From Simmondsia chinensis (lineage: Eukaryota; Streptophyta; Magnoliopsida; Caryophyllales; Simmondsiaceae), in contig JAGTTD010000008.1 of NCBI GenBank assembly GCA_018398585.1, positions 22,839,172 to 22,903,171 of the forward strand: 64,000 nucleotides of DNA, written 5' to 3'. Of this stretch, positions 53,251-64,000 are shown piece by piece (position 1 is the first letter of the stretch; the number at the start of each line of letters is the position of its first letter). A program made the position numbers and the translations under genes. The notes under the pieces are model-generated. The model did no database searches. It was not told the origin of the DNA and worked only from the letters and a program-made list of their open reading frames with translations.

Positions 53251-53920
53251 GTGGTACCTATTTCAAAGTTTAGCATCAGTTTAAAAATGAAAAGGTTTCC
53301 GAAAGTGTTAAGTTTTAGAGACCTAGTGGGAGAGAAAATTTTATTTTAAAATTTTTCTTTCGTCAAAGTTTAATATTTTTGGAGCCCACTCTCTGTGCTG
53401 TTCGAGGTCATTGCGTAGAAGGCTGTTTGGGTCTCATTTTTCTCGCCTCTTAGGAGTTATTATTATTCTTTCTAGTATTCTTAATTTTACAGTAATTCTA
53501 GGTATGTCTTTCTTTCCTTCTCTTTTAAGTTTTTCACTTTTATATTTATTTATAGTTTTTTTTTTCTTATTATGCCTATTTTAAGTTCATATTATTATTG
53601 TGAATGTATTAGAGTAGATGTCTGTAGATTTAAATTAGAAATTTAAATATGAAGATTTAAAATTAAGAATTTTAAATCAACCCTTAGGTTTAGAATTAAG
53701 AATTTTAAACCTCTTCTGCTGCGTTAACTTTATTAAATTAGGGAAATTTTTTTGAAATCTATCCCATCAATTGGCATAAGTGTAGTTAAGGGATCTATAG
53801 AGATAATCTTATTCTCGGTAACTCTCGTACATGAGGGGTTCCGAAGTGTGACTCTCCGCCTGGGGGGCTCTGATAGGTGCCCTTTAATGTGACCCCAGTT
53901 GGAGAACTATGAGCCCAATA

Positions 53921-53939
53921 ATTGGTATCAGAGCCAGCC
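53921..53939 (+). promoter_or_regulatory. tRNA-Met-type primer-binding site
   Basis: ATTGGTATCAGAGCCAGCC, perfect TGGTATCAGAGCC core right after the LTR. Confidence 0.8.
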
Positions 53940-54489
53940 TCTTATTACGTTTATAAAATACATAAATAGGTATAATAAGATCGAAATAAATAGATTCGCG
54001 ATTTAATAAAATAGAGATTTTATTTAGAAGGAAAGATTGTTTAGGGTAACAATTTAAATTGTTTAAATCGTTAATGAATTAATAGTTAATTAGATTTTTT
54101 AAGGTAACGATTTAATTTATGCAAATCGTTAATAAATTATTAGTTAATTGGGATTTGTCAATTCATGAAATTATATTCATATTATTTGCATGATGAGATT
54201 GTGCATATTTAATCATGATTTATGAAATCTAATAAAATTAATCTAATGAAATTGGATTCTATTAATTTTTACAAAATCAAATAAAGTTGATCTAACAAGA
54301 TTATATTTAATTATTTTTTTAAATTAATTATTTTAATTTAAAAAATTTTCTTGGACGCTGCGTCAGCCGCTGACGTTAGTGACTGACATCAGCAGACGTC
54401 CGCTGTCAAGGCTGACGTCAATATTTTTAAAATTAAAAAAAAAATTGGGACATGTCAATATCATTATCGGTTTACATAATAATTAAAAT

Positions 54490-55366
54490 TAATTTTTCTG
54501 AGATCGGGTTGAGCATCTTCCTATTTGGGCGTCTGTTGATTTCAAACCTCAGCCGGGTGTTGTGGATTATATTAGGTGGATGGGTGACCGCTTAGGGGTT
54601 TTCACCTCCAGATCAGCTTGGGAGATGATCCGTAGCAAGAGGGAGGAGGACTCTATCCACTATCTCCTTTAGTTCCAATTGCACATTCTGAGGCATTCCT
54701 TCACTCTGTGGCTTGCCTCCTATGAGCGACTCTGGACCCGTGACAGATTGCTGAGACATTGGGTTCAAGGCGTTTAGTCTACATGTGTGTTGTGTGGTTC
54801 AGATGAAGAGTCGCATAGCCATCTCTTCTTCGCCTGCAGCTTCTCCGCTTCTGTTTGGACTCGAGTGTCATCGCACACCTCCTTTGCTTGGCCCGTGCTT
54901 CCTTAGCATGAGCTAGTTCAGTGGGCTTCTACTCAGCTCTGTGGACGTGGAGTGAATCTTATCCTCACCTGCCTTTGCTTCTCTATGACGGTCTAGATCC
55001 TTTGGTACGAGCGTAACCAGAGGATCTAGCGTTCTTAGCCCATACCTTCCTCTGCTGTCATCGAGGAGATCACATGATTGGTCCGCAACCGTCTCATTGC
55101 TGCTCCTACGCTCCATTGTGCTTATTGTCACACTTAGCTTCTGCAAGAGAGGGGGATTAACCATTAGTTTTGTTGGCCTTTCAGCTTTATTTCCTTTTGT
55201 TGGTCATGTTGACCTTTGACGCTTTTTGGCTTGGTTTTGATTCATTAATTTGATTTATTGATGTAGACTTTTCTGGCCATGACTTGGGGTATGCCTCTTG
55301 TAGACTTATACATATATATTTTTCTCATATATGGTATATCACACTGAGTTACCAAAAAAATTTACT
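54490..55366 (+). pseudogene. L1-like LINE, 5'-truncated 3' end
   Basis: Begins mid-ORF and carries the zf-RVT region (STCVLCGSDEESHSHLFFAC) and downstream LVRNRLIAAPTLH. It ends GAGTTACCAAAAAAA. It aligns with the first LINE from about 1530 onward (GGTGGxTGGGTGACC, AGGAGGACT blocks). A target duplication is not clear. Stops interrupt it. Confidence 0.82.
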
Positions 55367-55387
55367 TATTAATTAATTTAGTTTTAG

Positions 55388-55805
55388 AATGAGATTCTAA
55401 AACAGATTACAAGATAATCTAAATTGTAAGACAATACTATTTTAACTAAAATTAATTTTTATTAGTTAATTTAATTTTAGAATGAGATTCTAAAATAGAT
55501 TATGAAATAATACAAATTACGGCATTATTTTGAATAAAAATTAATTTCTGTTAATTTATTTAATTTTAAAATGGGATTCTAAAGTAGATTATAAGATAAT
55601 CTAAATTATAAGTTGGTATTGTTTTTAAAATAATTAATTAATTTATTTTATTGGTTACTTTTAGTATGAGATTCTAAGGTAGATTATGAGATAATCTATA
55701 TTATTAGACGGTAGTTTTTTAAATAAAAAATTAACTAATTAATTTTGTTAGTTGTTTTTTAGAATGAGATTTTAAAGAAGATTATGAGATAATCCAAGTT
55801 GTAAA
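55388..55805 (+). repeat. Five-unit ~94-bp tandem repeat
   Basis: Units start at about 55388, 55481, 55570, 55664 and 55763. Each begins AATGAGATTCTAAA.TAGATT and has ATGAGATAATCTAAATT, then TTAATTAATTT-rich sequence. Single or partial units occur in the related leaders near 22285 and 37108. Confidence 0.85.
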
Positions 55806-55835
55806 TGCAAGCTAATTAAAAACTAGTTTATAAAA

Positions 55836-56265
55836 ATCAAGTGGGAGCGAGGTTCAATTGTTAAAACCTCATGGTCTCCAATACTGGTCTAGCAGTATAG
55901 TAGATCGATAGACCTCCTTGCGGAGGATATCGGTTTGCAGATTACAGGGTTAGACTTCTATTAGGGTAAACCAAAGTGCAAAGAAGCAATGCGGCCATGC
56001 AGCCATGGAGTATTACATGTATTTGTATGGAGGTTTAGGTAATGGTTTACACTTGACTAGCGTGATGCATTAGCCTCCCCAAGGAGCTTTGTTATGTCAT
56101 GTTAGAGACTAAAGTAAAGTAGTGAGTTAATCATGTTTAGTAAGAGTAACAAGAAAACATGTTAATTGAAAATAGCTCTCACCCAAACCAGCTTTGTGCT
56201 ATCCCGCTGCCGAGAGTAAAGAGTGGTGTGTTTGGGTCATCATGGCATGCATGATAGTACATTTT
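55836..56265 (+). repeat. Conserved leader module, third copy
   Basis: Begins AATCAAGTGGGAGCGAGGTT and follows the same order of blocks as the tandem pair at 22865-23820 (GGTTAGACTTCTA, GCCATGGAGTA, AGCTCTCACC). No open frame. Confidence 0.8.
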
Positions 56266-56339
56266 TTTGGATACCTAACTGATTGTGTTTGCTAAAATAA
56301 AAAGAATAGATATCACTGCATTATATATGACTTTTGTTA

Positions 56340-56720
56340 GACAGTTACACAAATATTTGCATTTGTAGTATTTTGAAATGGATATGGCTGGTGAACTTCA
56401 CTCATTTCTAATGCATAATGCACTCTTTGGATCAAATTACTTTGCCTAGAAAAATAAGTTAGACTTAGTTATTACTCACAAAGGACCTACTAGAAAGAAA
56501 GGAGAGGGCAAGGTTGCTAGTGTAGCAACCAAGTCCATAAAGAAGTTGGCAAAAGGAAAGTGTTCCTGTAGCAAGAAGATTGGCCACTGAAAAAGGAACT
56601 GCACTATGTACTCAGCTTCACTTCTTGCACAGACTGTTAAGCCATCGAGTGAAGATATGTTGATATCTCACTTGGTTGAGTCATGCACAGTTGAGAGTTC
56701 ACCAGGTTCCTGATGTATGG
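56340..56720 (+). pseudogene. Copia gag, C-terminal part
   Basis: Reads KNKLDLVITHKGPTRKKGEG then a Lys-rich run and a decayed zinc knuckle (CSCSKKIGHxKRNC, where the family has CHHCGKEGHWKRNC). Preceded by the gag end around FGSNYFA. Stop codons interrupt it. Confidence 0.7.
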
Positions 56721-57720
56721 ACTCAGGTTTAACTGACCATGTCTGTAATATTTTACTGGGGCTCATGCTAACCAAGAGGTTGCATGATGGAGAGCTGTCC
56801 ATGATGGTCAGGGACAGTACTAGAGTGGTGGTCTTAGGAGTAGGAGTTGTTAGCTAGGTATTTAGTGCTAGGGTTTTGATTTTAGAGGATTGTTTATTTG
56901 TACTTACATTATGCTGGGATTTGATTTCTTTGTCTCCTTTTTTGGATAATGGTTATTCAATTAATTCTGGTTATGAACCTGTTATTATGTAAAATAAATT
57001 GTTAATTTTTAAAAGGTACATGTATAAACGGTTTATTCATGTTATTTTCTAGTCAAAACTCTGGTATTTGCCTAAATGAAGTATAACATGAGCTTAGTTG
57101 TTCAATCTCCTAAAAGAAAACACCCTGAAAGGAATAATGCCTACAATGGCATCAATGTTTAGGTCACATTACTTCGAATAGGATCCAAAGACTAGTGAAA
57201 GATGGACCGATAGAGGCTTTGGACTGGAAGTCATTACCAGTTTGCGAATCTTGCATACAAGAAAAGATGACCAAGTCTATCATTAAGAGTAAAGGCAAGA
57301 AAGTTGGTGACTTGCTTGAGCTAGTTCACACAGATGTATATGGACCAATGAATATTTAGGCAAGACGTGGGTATGAGTACTTCATCACATTCATTGAAGA
57401 TTACCCAAGATATGGATATGTTTACCTTATGAGGCATAAGTTGGACTCTTTTGAAAAGTTCAAAGAGTACAAAGCTGAAGTTGAAAAGCAATTAGGTAAG
57501 CAAGTTTAGTTACTTCGATCAGATCGAGGTGGTAAATATCTTTCGGGTGAGTTTTTAGATTTCATAATTGCAAATGGGATAAGATCTCAGCTTTCTGCTC
57601 CAAGTACACCATAGTAGAATAGTGTTGCAGAAAGAGGGAATAGGATGTAGTTAGAGATGGTAAGGTTCATGATGAGTCATGCTACATTACATATCTCTTT
57701 TTGGGGTTATCAAAAGAAGC
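56700..57720 (+). pseudogene. Copia protease remnant and integrase
   Basis: Protease: CMDSGLTDHVCN at about 56715, where the active site DSGA(T/S) has A changed to L. Integrase after a gap of decayed sequence: LPVCESCIQEKMTKS-type zinc region (57230-57280), then SSHTDVYGPMN.., YEYFITFIEDYPRYGYVYLM and LLRSDRGGKYLSGEFLDFII, with the first two catalytic Asp present. Several stops. Confidence 0.8.
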
Positions 57721-58020
57721 AAGGGTGGTCTTTTCTACAGTCTTTCTGATCAAAGGTCATTATTTTAAATGTAAATGTGAAATTTTTAAAGGACGATTTT
57801 GTAGTAGCTACAAAAGCAAAAACAAAGTAGTGTTAGAGGAGTTAAAAGAACATAACACTAATTCTGAACAGCTAGACACAACTCGGGATACAGTGGATGC
57901 ATTATATGCACCTCCTGTTAGGGTTGAGAATGTTCTAAGTACACGAGAGCCTAGGTCTAGTTGGAGACTGTCAGGGCACCTGACAGGTGCATGGCAGGAT
58001 CCTTAATGGTTAACAGTGAC
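57721..58020 (+). other. Degraded integrase-RT linker
   Basis: The frame 57701-58006 is open for 101 codons but matches only the low-conservation region between copia integrase and RT; no domain motif. Confidence 0.4.
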
Positions 58021-58680
58021 ATTGAATCTGATCCTCCCAGCTACAATAAGCCAATTAAAGACAAGGATGCGGACCAATGGATCTTAGTAATGAAATCTAA
58101 GATATGATCTATGTATTTTAATCAGGCCTTGGGTCTTGAGAGGCGCCTATTGATATTAAGCCCATTGGTTGTGAATGGGTCTATAAGAGGAAAAGAGGAG
58201 TGGATGGGAAGGTAGAGACCTTCAAGGCAGGACTGGTTGCTGAGGGTTTTATCCAAAAGGAAGGAATCCGTTATCAAGAGACCTTCTTACTCTAACCATG
58301 CTAAAGTCCATAAGGACACTCCTGCCATTATAGCTCATTATAAGATTTGGAAAATGGAAGTCAAAACGGCCTTTTTGAATGGTTGTCTTGAAAAAGACAT
58401 CTATATGGTGCAACCAAACGGTTTCAATGGCAAAAATTGGGAGCATATGGTATGCAAACTAAAGAAGTCCATATATGGATTGTAGCAAGCATCACACTCA
58501 TTGAATATTAGATTTAATGAAGCGTTATAGTCTTGTAGTTTTGAGCAATTGGTTGACGAATCATGCTTGTACAAACGACATAAAGAGAAAGTAGTGCCTT
58601 TCTTAGTATTGTATGTCAACGATAAACTACTCATAGGGAATGATGCACGGCATGTCATCAGCTGTAAAGATTTGGTTGTC
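58021..58680 (+). pseudogene. Copia reverse transcriptase
   Basis: Motifs WKMEVKTAFLNGCLEKDIYM and VCKLKKSIYGL followed by a stop before QAS, then SCLYKRHKEKVVPFLVLYVN and DKLLIGND. The catalytic YVDD has become YVND, losing one Asp. Sequence then jumps towards RNase H at about 58690, so part of the RT thumb and connection is deleted. Confidence 0.87.
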
Positions 58681-58712
58681 AAGCCAGTTTGATATGAGGA
58701 ACTAGAGATTAT

Positions 58713-58934
58713 ATGATCTTTCAAAATGATGAGCTGGTTCCAGTTGGTTATACTGATTCTGAATTCCACTCAGATAGAGATACTGGATGTTCAACGTCAA
58801 GGTATGTCTTTACCCTTGGTGTAGAAGCCATTAGTGGGAGGAATGTAAAACAGTATTACATTGCTGACTTCACCATAGTGGCTGAATACATTACAGCTTC
58901 AGAAGTTCCAAAGAGGGCATGTTGGTTCAGATAA
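58713..58934 (+). pseudogene. Copia RNase H
   Basis: Reads LVPVGYTDSEFHSDRDTGCS then ADFTIVAEYITASEVPKRAC. Conserved TDS(D/E), STS and AEY(V/I)A blocks of copia RNase H are visible, with WRS changed to GRN. The frame lacks the domain's C-terminal end. Confidence 0.85.
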
Positions 58935-59029
58935 AGTAATTGTCTTCACTAAGACTTTGACTCAGTGGACCTTTATAGAAGGGATGGGTAGAAAGTGTAT
59001 AGTAGTTTGGATTTAGGACAAGTGGAATA

Positions 59030-60618
59030 TTTTTAGGAATGGTGTCCTAAAAATCCTAATTTGTCCAATAAATGTTATTTTATTAATGAATGAAATTGAA
59101 ATCCCATTTGTTCCCTTGATTAAATTTGTGCAAGTGAGCATTTATACTGCATGTGATTTTCTTTTTAGTAACATCCGTGAGAAGGGTGTGGTCCCCAGAC
59201 TACAATTTACATGTTTGTTCTAAGTGGTTTATGAGATTAACCCATAGATAGACTTGAAACAAATGGCATGGATTTTTGATTGAATAACTCGCGATTGATG
59301 TTGAGTTTGAGCTACTTGTCTATTAAGATCATAACTTAAACAATCTCAGTCATATGGATGGTGATCCAAAAGTTTTAGGTTGGTGTGTTTAATAAGATTG
59401 ACACACTGAGTTGGATCATGTGAGTTGCTTGTTTCTAGACTGCTACTAGAGATGAGTGATTCATGTTGTACTATTTGAACGACGACTCCAAATTCTGAGA
59501 GTATTCTGCACTTGTGCATTGAGTGTTAGTTACTTTGGTGTACTATAAGTAAGGTCTAAATAAATGACTAAATTCTCACATACACTGGGTAGCGGCGTGA
59601 AGTGTGACAAGGATTAGGTATTCAATATAGAATGTACAATCTCTTATGAGGTATAGATGTCCCTTGAGTTTCTTCGGAAGTATTTGAATAGTTCGGAATC
59701 TTTGGCCAAAGTATTCCTGGTGTTTGACATTTGGTATTTATACTATGAGTATGTTCAAGTATAAGTGAATTATTCAGTAAAGAACGAGTCGGTAACGAAT
59801 GGAGAAGTTGTGAAAAAGATAATGGTAGTAGTTACATTTATCCTTTGTCATGGACATCTAGTTGTACACTCGTCCAACATCGACTAAATTGAATTTTTTC
59901 CAATCAGTATTCTACAATAAATAAAGGTATTTATTTCAAAAGTCTGGCATCAGTTTAAAAACTAAAAATTTCTGAAAATGTTGACTTTCAGAGATCTAGT
60001 GGACGAGAAAAATTTATTTTGAAATTTTTCTTTCCTAAAAGTTTAATATTTTTTGGAGCCCATTCTCCGGGCGATTCGAGGTCATTACATAGAAGGCCGC
60101 TAGGTCTCATTTTTCTCGGCTTTCAAGTGTTATTATTATTCTTTCTGGTATTCTTTATTTTGAAGCAATTTCAAGTATGCCTTTCTTTCCTTCTCTTTTA
60201 AGTTTTTCGCTTTTCTATTTATTTACAATTTTTCTTATTATGCCTATTTTAAGTTCATGTTAATATTATGAATATATTAGACTAGAGGCCTGTAGATTTA
60301 AATTAAGAATTAAAATATGAAGATTTAAAATTAAGAATTTTAAATCAACCCTTAGATTTAAAATTAAGAATTTTAAACCTCTTCTACTGCATTAACTTAA
60401 TTAAATTACGGAAAAAAATTTTGAAATCCATTCTAACAATTAGTATCAGAGCAAAGGGATATATAGAGATAACTCTATGCCCGGGAACTCTCGCATGTAA
60501 GATGTCACGATGCGTGGCTCTCCACCCGGGGGCTTATGTAATGAGAAGAGTCTCCTACGCTGGTGCTTTGATCGGTGCCCTTTGTTGTGACCATAGTTAA
60601 AGAACTATGAACCCAACA
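59030..60618 (+). repeat. 3' LTR of copia element
   Basis: Starts near TTTTTAGGAATGGTGTCC after GGACAAGTGGAAT and ends GAACCCAACA. Collinear with 51512-53920 except for an internal loss of about 560 bp near 59866 and the absent SINE. It contains ATTAGTATCAGAGC at 60439, an internal primer-site relic. Confidence 0.85.
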
Positions 60619-60623
60619 ATATG

Positions 60624-62040
60624 TAGCTCCCCTCTCTTGAGGAGGTCAAGCCTTTGATTACAGATGAAATGAATAGGGAGCTAACTAGGTCTGCCACTCT
60701 GGCTGAAGTTAAAATAGCTGTTTTCTAGATAAACAATATAAAGCTCCTGGTCCAGATGGATTTGGTGCATGTTTCTTCCAAAAATATTGGGATCTATTGA
60801 GTCACCAGTTAACTAAGGCAATTAGTTCTTTTCTACATAGTGGAAAACTGTTATATGCTAATCATACCTTTATCACTTTAATTCCCAAATGTGAATCTCA
60901 TGAATTCCCGCCACAATTTTGACGAATAGGCTTGTGTGACAATAATTACAAAATTCTAGCAAAATTATTGGCTAATAGACTTTGACCGTTGTTAGGCAAT
61001 TTAATTCACTCGGCTTAGGGGCTTTCAGCCCAAGTGGATCTATACATGATAATATCCTTATTGCCATAAAATAATGACAACATTTTGATAGAAGGAAGGA
61101 AAATTAGGTTTGTGGGCATTAAAATTAGATATGGAAAAGGCTTGTGATAGAATTAATTGAAATTTTTTTGAAAGTGTTTTTAGAAAATTGGGTTTTGCTC
61201 GAAAAAGGGTTAGCTAGGTTATGCAATGTGTCTCAACAGTGTTGTACTCTCTTATTATTAACAGTATCCCTATTGGGTTATTTAAGCCTTCTAAAGAGCT
61301 TCGACATGGGGATCCTTTATTTCCCTATCTTTTTATTTTATGTATTGATGTGTTAACTCGAAAAATAATTAAAATAATTAATGATAACAAGAAAGGTTTG
61401 GCTTAAGGATTACTAGTTCTGCACCAATTATTCCCTGTCTCATATTTGTAGATGGTAGTTTGTTATTTTGTAATGCCTCTATTATTGTGTGTCGGTATCT
61501 GAAAGATATTCTTGATTTGTTCTGTAAAGAATCGGGGCAGCTGATAAATTATCACAAATTAGCCCTAATTTTCTCTAAAAGTGTGGCAGCATAGCTTAAA
61601 TTGACTATATGTGGCTTATTTGGAACTAATTCTACAATTGGTATTGGGACTTACCTTGGATGTCCTCTAGCTGGAAAACGATCAGTGAGAAATGAATTCA
61701 TTGACCTTAGAGATATAGTTTATTGGAGAATTGCACTGTGAAAGGCCCCCCTCTTTTTTAAAGCAGGAAGTGGAGTTCTGATTCAAGCAAACTTAGAAAG
61801 CATCCCAACCTACACAATGCAGTGTTTCCAACTTCAGGCTTCAATTTCCAATGAGATTGATAAGGTATATAACTTTTTTTTTTTTTTTTTTTTTGCAAGA
61901 AAGGAACGAAACTAAGGGTATTCCGATGGTGGTTTGGAAGAAGATTTTTCTAAATCAGCAGGAGGCCTTGCATTTCGTCCGATGGCTACTATGAATAGAG
62001 CTTTTTGGTGTGAGTTGGGGTGGAAGGTGCTGACTATTTT
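60624..62040 (+). pseudogene. L1-like LINE RT remnant (second family)
   Basis: Reads LEEVKPLITDEMNRELTRSA, then APGPDGF-type block (frame-shifted), FITLIPKCES, NNYKILAKLLANRL, and LRHGDPLFPYLFILCIDVLT, all typical of the L1 RT order. Later sequence around 61930 gives KSAGGLAFRPMATMNRAFW. Many stops and a T run at 61870-61893. It differs from the LINE at 1-2092 in sequence. It ends where a gypsy LTR begins. Confidence 0.85.
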
Positions 62041-62059
62041 AAGTCCATCTTATATATTG

Positions 62060-62445
62060 TATTATTGTTAATTGTAATAAGCATTAGATTAGCATTATAG
62101 TGTTACGTTGTGATCTGTAGCATTCAGACTAAGCTAAGATGGTTGGCGCCTTATTTTGAATTGTGGTCGAGTCGGTTAATGGTCAACTAGCAAGTCAAGT
62201 GTGGCAGCTGTGGGTTAGTTAAGTCAGTTGTTAAAAAGTCTTGTTTCAATGTATCTTAGCCAGTTAAGGGAGCTTATAAATAGCTTGATTCATATTGTAC
62301 TAAGGCATTGAATGAAATGTTAAGAAATATCTTGATTCTCTCTCTCATCTAACTCTCTCTACTTCTCATCTCCCTTCACTTCTTTTCTCATCTCAAGCTA
62401 TCTTTCCACAAGGTTAAGATTCAAGATTGTTCATGAATCTTACCA
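62060..62445 (+). repeat. 5' LTR of gypsy element
   Basis: Starts near TGTATTATTGTTAATTG (exact start uncertain) and ends GAATCTTACCA. It has TATAAATAGC at 62274-62283, a CT-rich stretch, and a near-palindrome AGATTCAAGA-TTGT-TCATGAATCT at 62418-62441. Confidence 0.68.
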
Positions 62446-62463
62446 ATTGGTATAAGAGCTTGG
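62446..62463 (+). promoter_or_regulatory. tRNA-Met-type primer-binding site
   Basis: ATTGGTATAAGAGCTTGG immediately after the LTR, one mismatch to the plant core. Confidence 0.7.
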
Positions 62464-62526
62464 GTAACGGCTGATTGATCATTCTTTGGTTGATTAGAGC
62501 TGATAAGGCATAAGAAGCAAGTACCA

Positions 62527-63720
62527 ATGGCTGGTGGTGTTACAACTCAATCTGAGGCTACGAATGCTGCTGCAAATGCTACTGGGAATGTCACTTATGC
62601 TTCGGTTGTAGGTGCCAATGCAGCAGAAGGAGCTGAGATCGATCAATTTGATCAATTGAGGCTTTGAATGGAAGAAATGTTCTCTCAAATGCGGCAGACA
62701 CAGCTAAGTCAGGTTCGGAAGTTTGTAGATCATATGGTTCAACATTCTCAACAGATTGAGGAGAAGATCTTAGGTTTGCAGCAGCAAATCACAAGACATT
62801 CAGGCGCTGGGGTATTATTAGCTGCCAGCCAGCAGGTTCGTCCTCCAGAGGTTATGCAATTGCAATCAACTCGTGTGGTAGCTGGTCAATTAAATCATCC
62901 ACTTGATCCAGTGCAACCTCAAGTAGCAAGTTTGGCAAGTGGACAGTTAGATCGTCCATCAAATCAGCTCCAACAACATAATTCTGGAACAAGTGATGCC
63001 TTAGCCAGCAACCTAAGTTGTGGTTTCAGGCAACCAAGTATTCAATTGGAACCTTTTGATGGAAAGCAACCTCAATCGTGGATAAGAAGGTGTGAACGAT
63101 ATTTTCATTTTTATCACATTACCGAGGCTGAGAAGGTAAAATTAACAGCTGTTTATCTTCAAGGAGATCATGAGGTATAGTTCTATAGCCTTTTGAGAAG
63201 TAATCCTTCATTGTCTTAGGCTGAATTTGTGGAGGAACTATGTGAGAGGTATGGTGAAGAGGATTCAAGTGATATTGTAGATAATTTCAACAAAGTGGTG
63301 CAAACTACCACCATGAAAGAATACATGACAAGATTTGAGAACTTGAGAGCAAGCATGATTTCTGCTTATCCGAATGCAACTAAATCATACTATGTTTCAA
63401 GTTTAATTAGTGGCTTGTAACCAAAGAATAAAAATCTTTTCAAGATCATTGGGCGTAGATCCTTGTCTAAAACCTATGCCAAGGCTAAATTGTTGGAGGC
63501 TACGGTTCTTGCATCCTATGATGGACCTATGAACAGAGGCAATAGCTCTCATCAGCAACAGAAGGGATTAGTAAGGTCGAAGTTTGGTCGTTTTGATGAG
63601 AAGAAGGTCCAAAAGCTGTGTTTCAGATGTAATCAGCCTTATTTCTTAGGACACAAATGTAATCCTAAGTTCCTCAAGTCAGCAAGACGAACTGGTGCAG
63701 TTGATGATTCTGAGGAAGAT
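62527..63720 (+). pseudogene. Gypsy gag with zinc knuckle
   Basis: N-terminal MAGGVTTQSEATNAAANATG, then a Gln-rich helical stretch, the gag domain QLEPFDGKQPQSWIRRCERY, VEELCERYGEEDSSDIVDNF and YYVSSLISGL, and a CCHC-type knuckle CFRCNQPYFLGHKC at 63619-63660. In-frame stops occur at about 62666, 63178, 63219 and 63418, so it is not functional. Confidence 0.87.
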
Positions 63721-64000
63721 GAAAGGGAAGCTGAAATGGATAGCTCAGGACAAGATTCACAAGATGAATCACTCGAGGAGGAAGTGAAGACTTCTGTAAA
63801 GGCTTTGATAGGAAATGGATCTCATAATACCATCCGAATTAAAGGCCAAGCAAGGAAGAAGACTATTGTTATCTTGATCGATAACGGCAGTACTCACAGT
63901 TTCATTGATCCTAAAGTGGTCAGGAAGGTTGGGCATGAAATGATCAAAACACGGCCATTAGCAGTGACAGTGGTAGATGGGAATTCTCTTCTTACTCGGA
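63721..64000 (+). pseudogene. Gypsy protease, N-terminal part (incomplete)
   Basis: After an acidic linker the frame reads KKTIVILIDNGSTHSFIDPK, the gypsy protease active site, with D(S/T)G changed to DNG. It is cut by the window end. Confidence 0.8.

Larger units (their letters stand above)
51512..53920 (+). repeat. 5' LTR of copia element (contains SINE)
   Basis: Starts TGTTAGAAATGGTGTCCG and ends ATGAGCCCAATA before the primer site. It contains SINE copy 5 and a TATA box (53243-53250). Compared with the 3' LTR it holds about 560 bp (52610-53170) that the 3' copy has lost. A second, older primer-site-like sequence, ATTGGCATAAG, lies inside it at 53770. Confidence 0.85.
53940..56339 (+). 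other. Copia leader with LINE insert and tandem repeats
   Basis: Noncoding, AT-rich leader. It contains a LINE 3' end (54490-55366), a five-unit ~94-bp tandem array (55388-55805) and a conserved module (55836-56265). Repeated TAATCTAATAAAATTGATCT motifs precede the LINE. Confidence 0.6.
51512..60618 (+). mobile_element. Ty1/copia retrotransposon with both LTRs
   Basis: 5' LTR 51512-53920, primer site, ~2.4-kb leader, then gag, protease, integrase, RT and RNase H in copia order, and 3' LTR 59030-60618. Flanking 5-mers GTATG (51507-51511) and ATATG (60619-60623) differ by one transition. Many stops and an internal deletion between RT and RNase H make it dead. A SINE lies in the 5' LTR and a LINE in the leader. 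Long LTRs and a large leader match the related LTRs at 19824 and 25536. Confidence 0.87.
62060..64000 (+). mobile_element. Ty3/gypsy element, 5' end (runs off window)
   Basis: LTR (about 62060-62445), primer site, gag (62527 onward) and start of protease. Related in gag and LTR ends to the gag-only element at 30098-34245. It continues beyond the window, so pol content is unknown. Confidence 0.85.

Overview
This is a stretch of a repeat-rich flowering-plant nuclear genome with no recognisable intact host gene. Nearly all of it is built from decayed transposable elements of typical plant type: Ty3/gypsy and Ty1/copia LTR retrotransposons with Met-tRNA-type primer sites (TGGTATCAGAGC and variants), L1-like and RTE-clade LINEs, hAT-type DNA transposons, MITE-like elements and a SINE family. 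Every element open frame is interrupted, so the protein entries are pseudogenes. The species cannot be named from sequence alone.

Layout. 1-10515: an L1-like LINE split by an 8.15-kb Athila-like gypsy element on the minus strand (2093-10245). 10654-10907: a SINE. 11024-11796: a hAT deletion derivative with perfect 8-bp target duplication. 12690-14010: a large AT-rich inverted repeat whose loop holds a MITE-like element. 15440-19823: a decayed Tat/Ogre-like gypsy polyprotein, cut in its integrase by a copia-like LTR (19824-21723) with primer site and long leader. 24245-25535: LINE remnant. 25536-37224: a second copia-like LTR and leader, holding a full-length RTE LINE (27519-35800, 13-bp target duplication), which itself holds a 4.15-kb gag-only LTR element (30098-34245, perfect AACCG duplication). 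37225-42475: a truncated RTE LINE end, a minus-strand LTR with leader, and a chromovirus-like gypsy pol with its 3' LTR. 42932-50625: two ~1.3-kb direct repeats enclosing a hAT transposase remnant, a small LTR element, two SINEs and a short SINE/LINE tail. 51512-60618: a copia element with both LTRs. 60624-62040: another LINE. 62060-64000: start of a gypsy element that runs off the window.

The most interesting signal is a dispersed ~240-bp family whose 5' half is a 5S rRNA-like sequence including the internal pol III promoter region and whose 3' half matches the 3' end of the RTE LINEs in the same window. Three copies have clear 15-20 bp target duplications, and one sits in one LTR of the copia element while the sister LTR keeps the empty site. 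This is the signature of a 5S-headed SINE mobilised by RTE machinery. I do not recall a plant family with this architecture, but I cannot search to confirm novelty.
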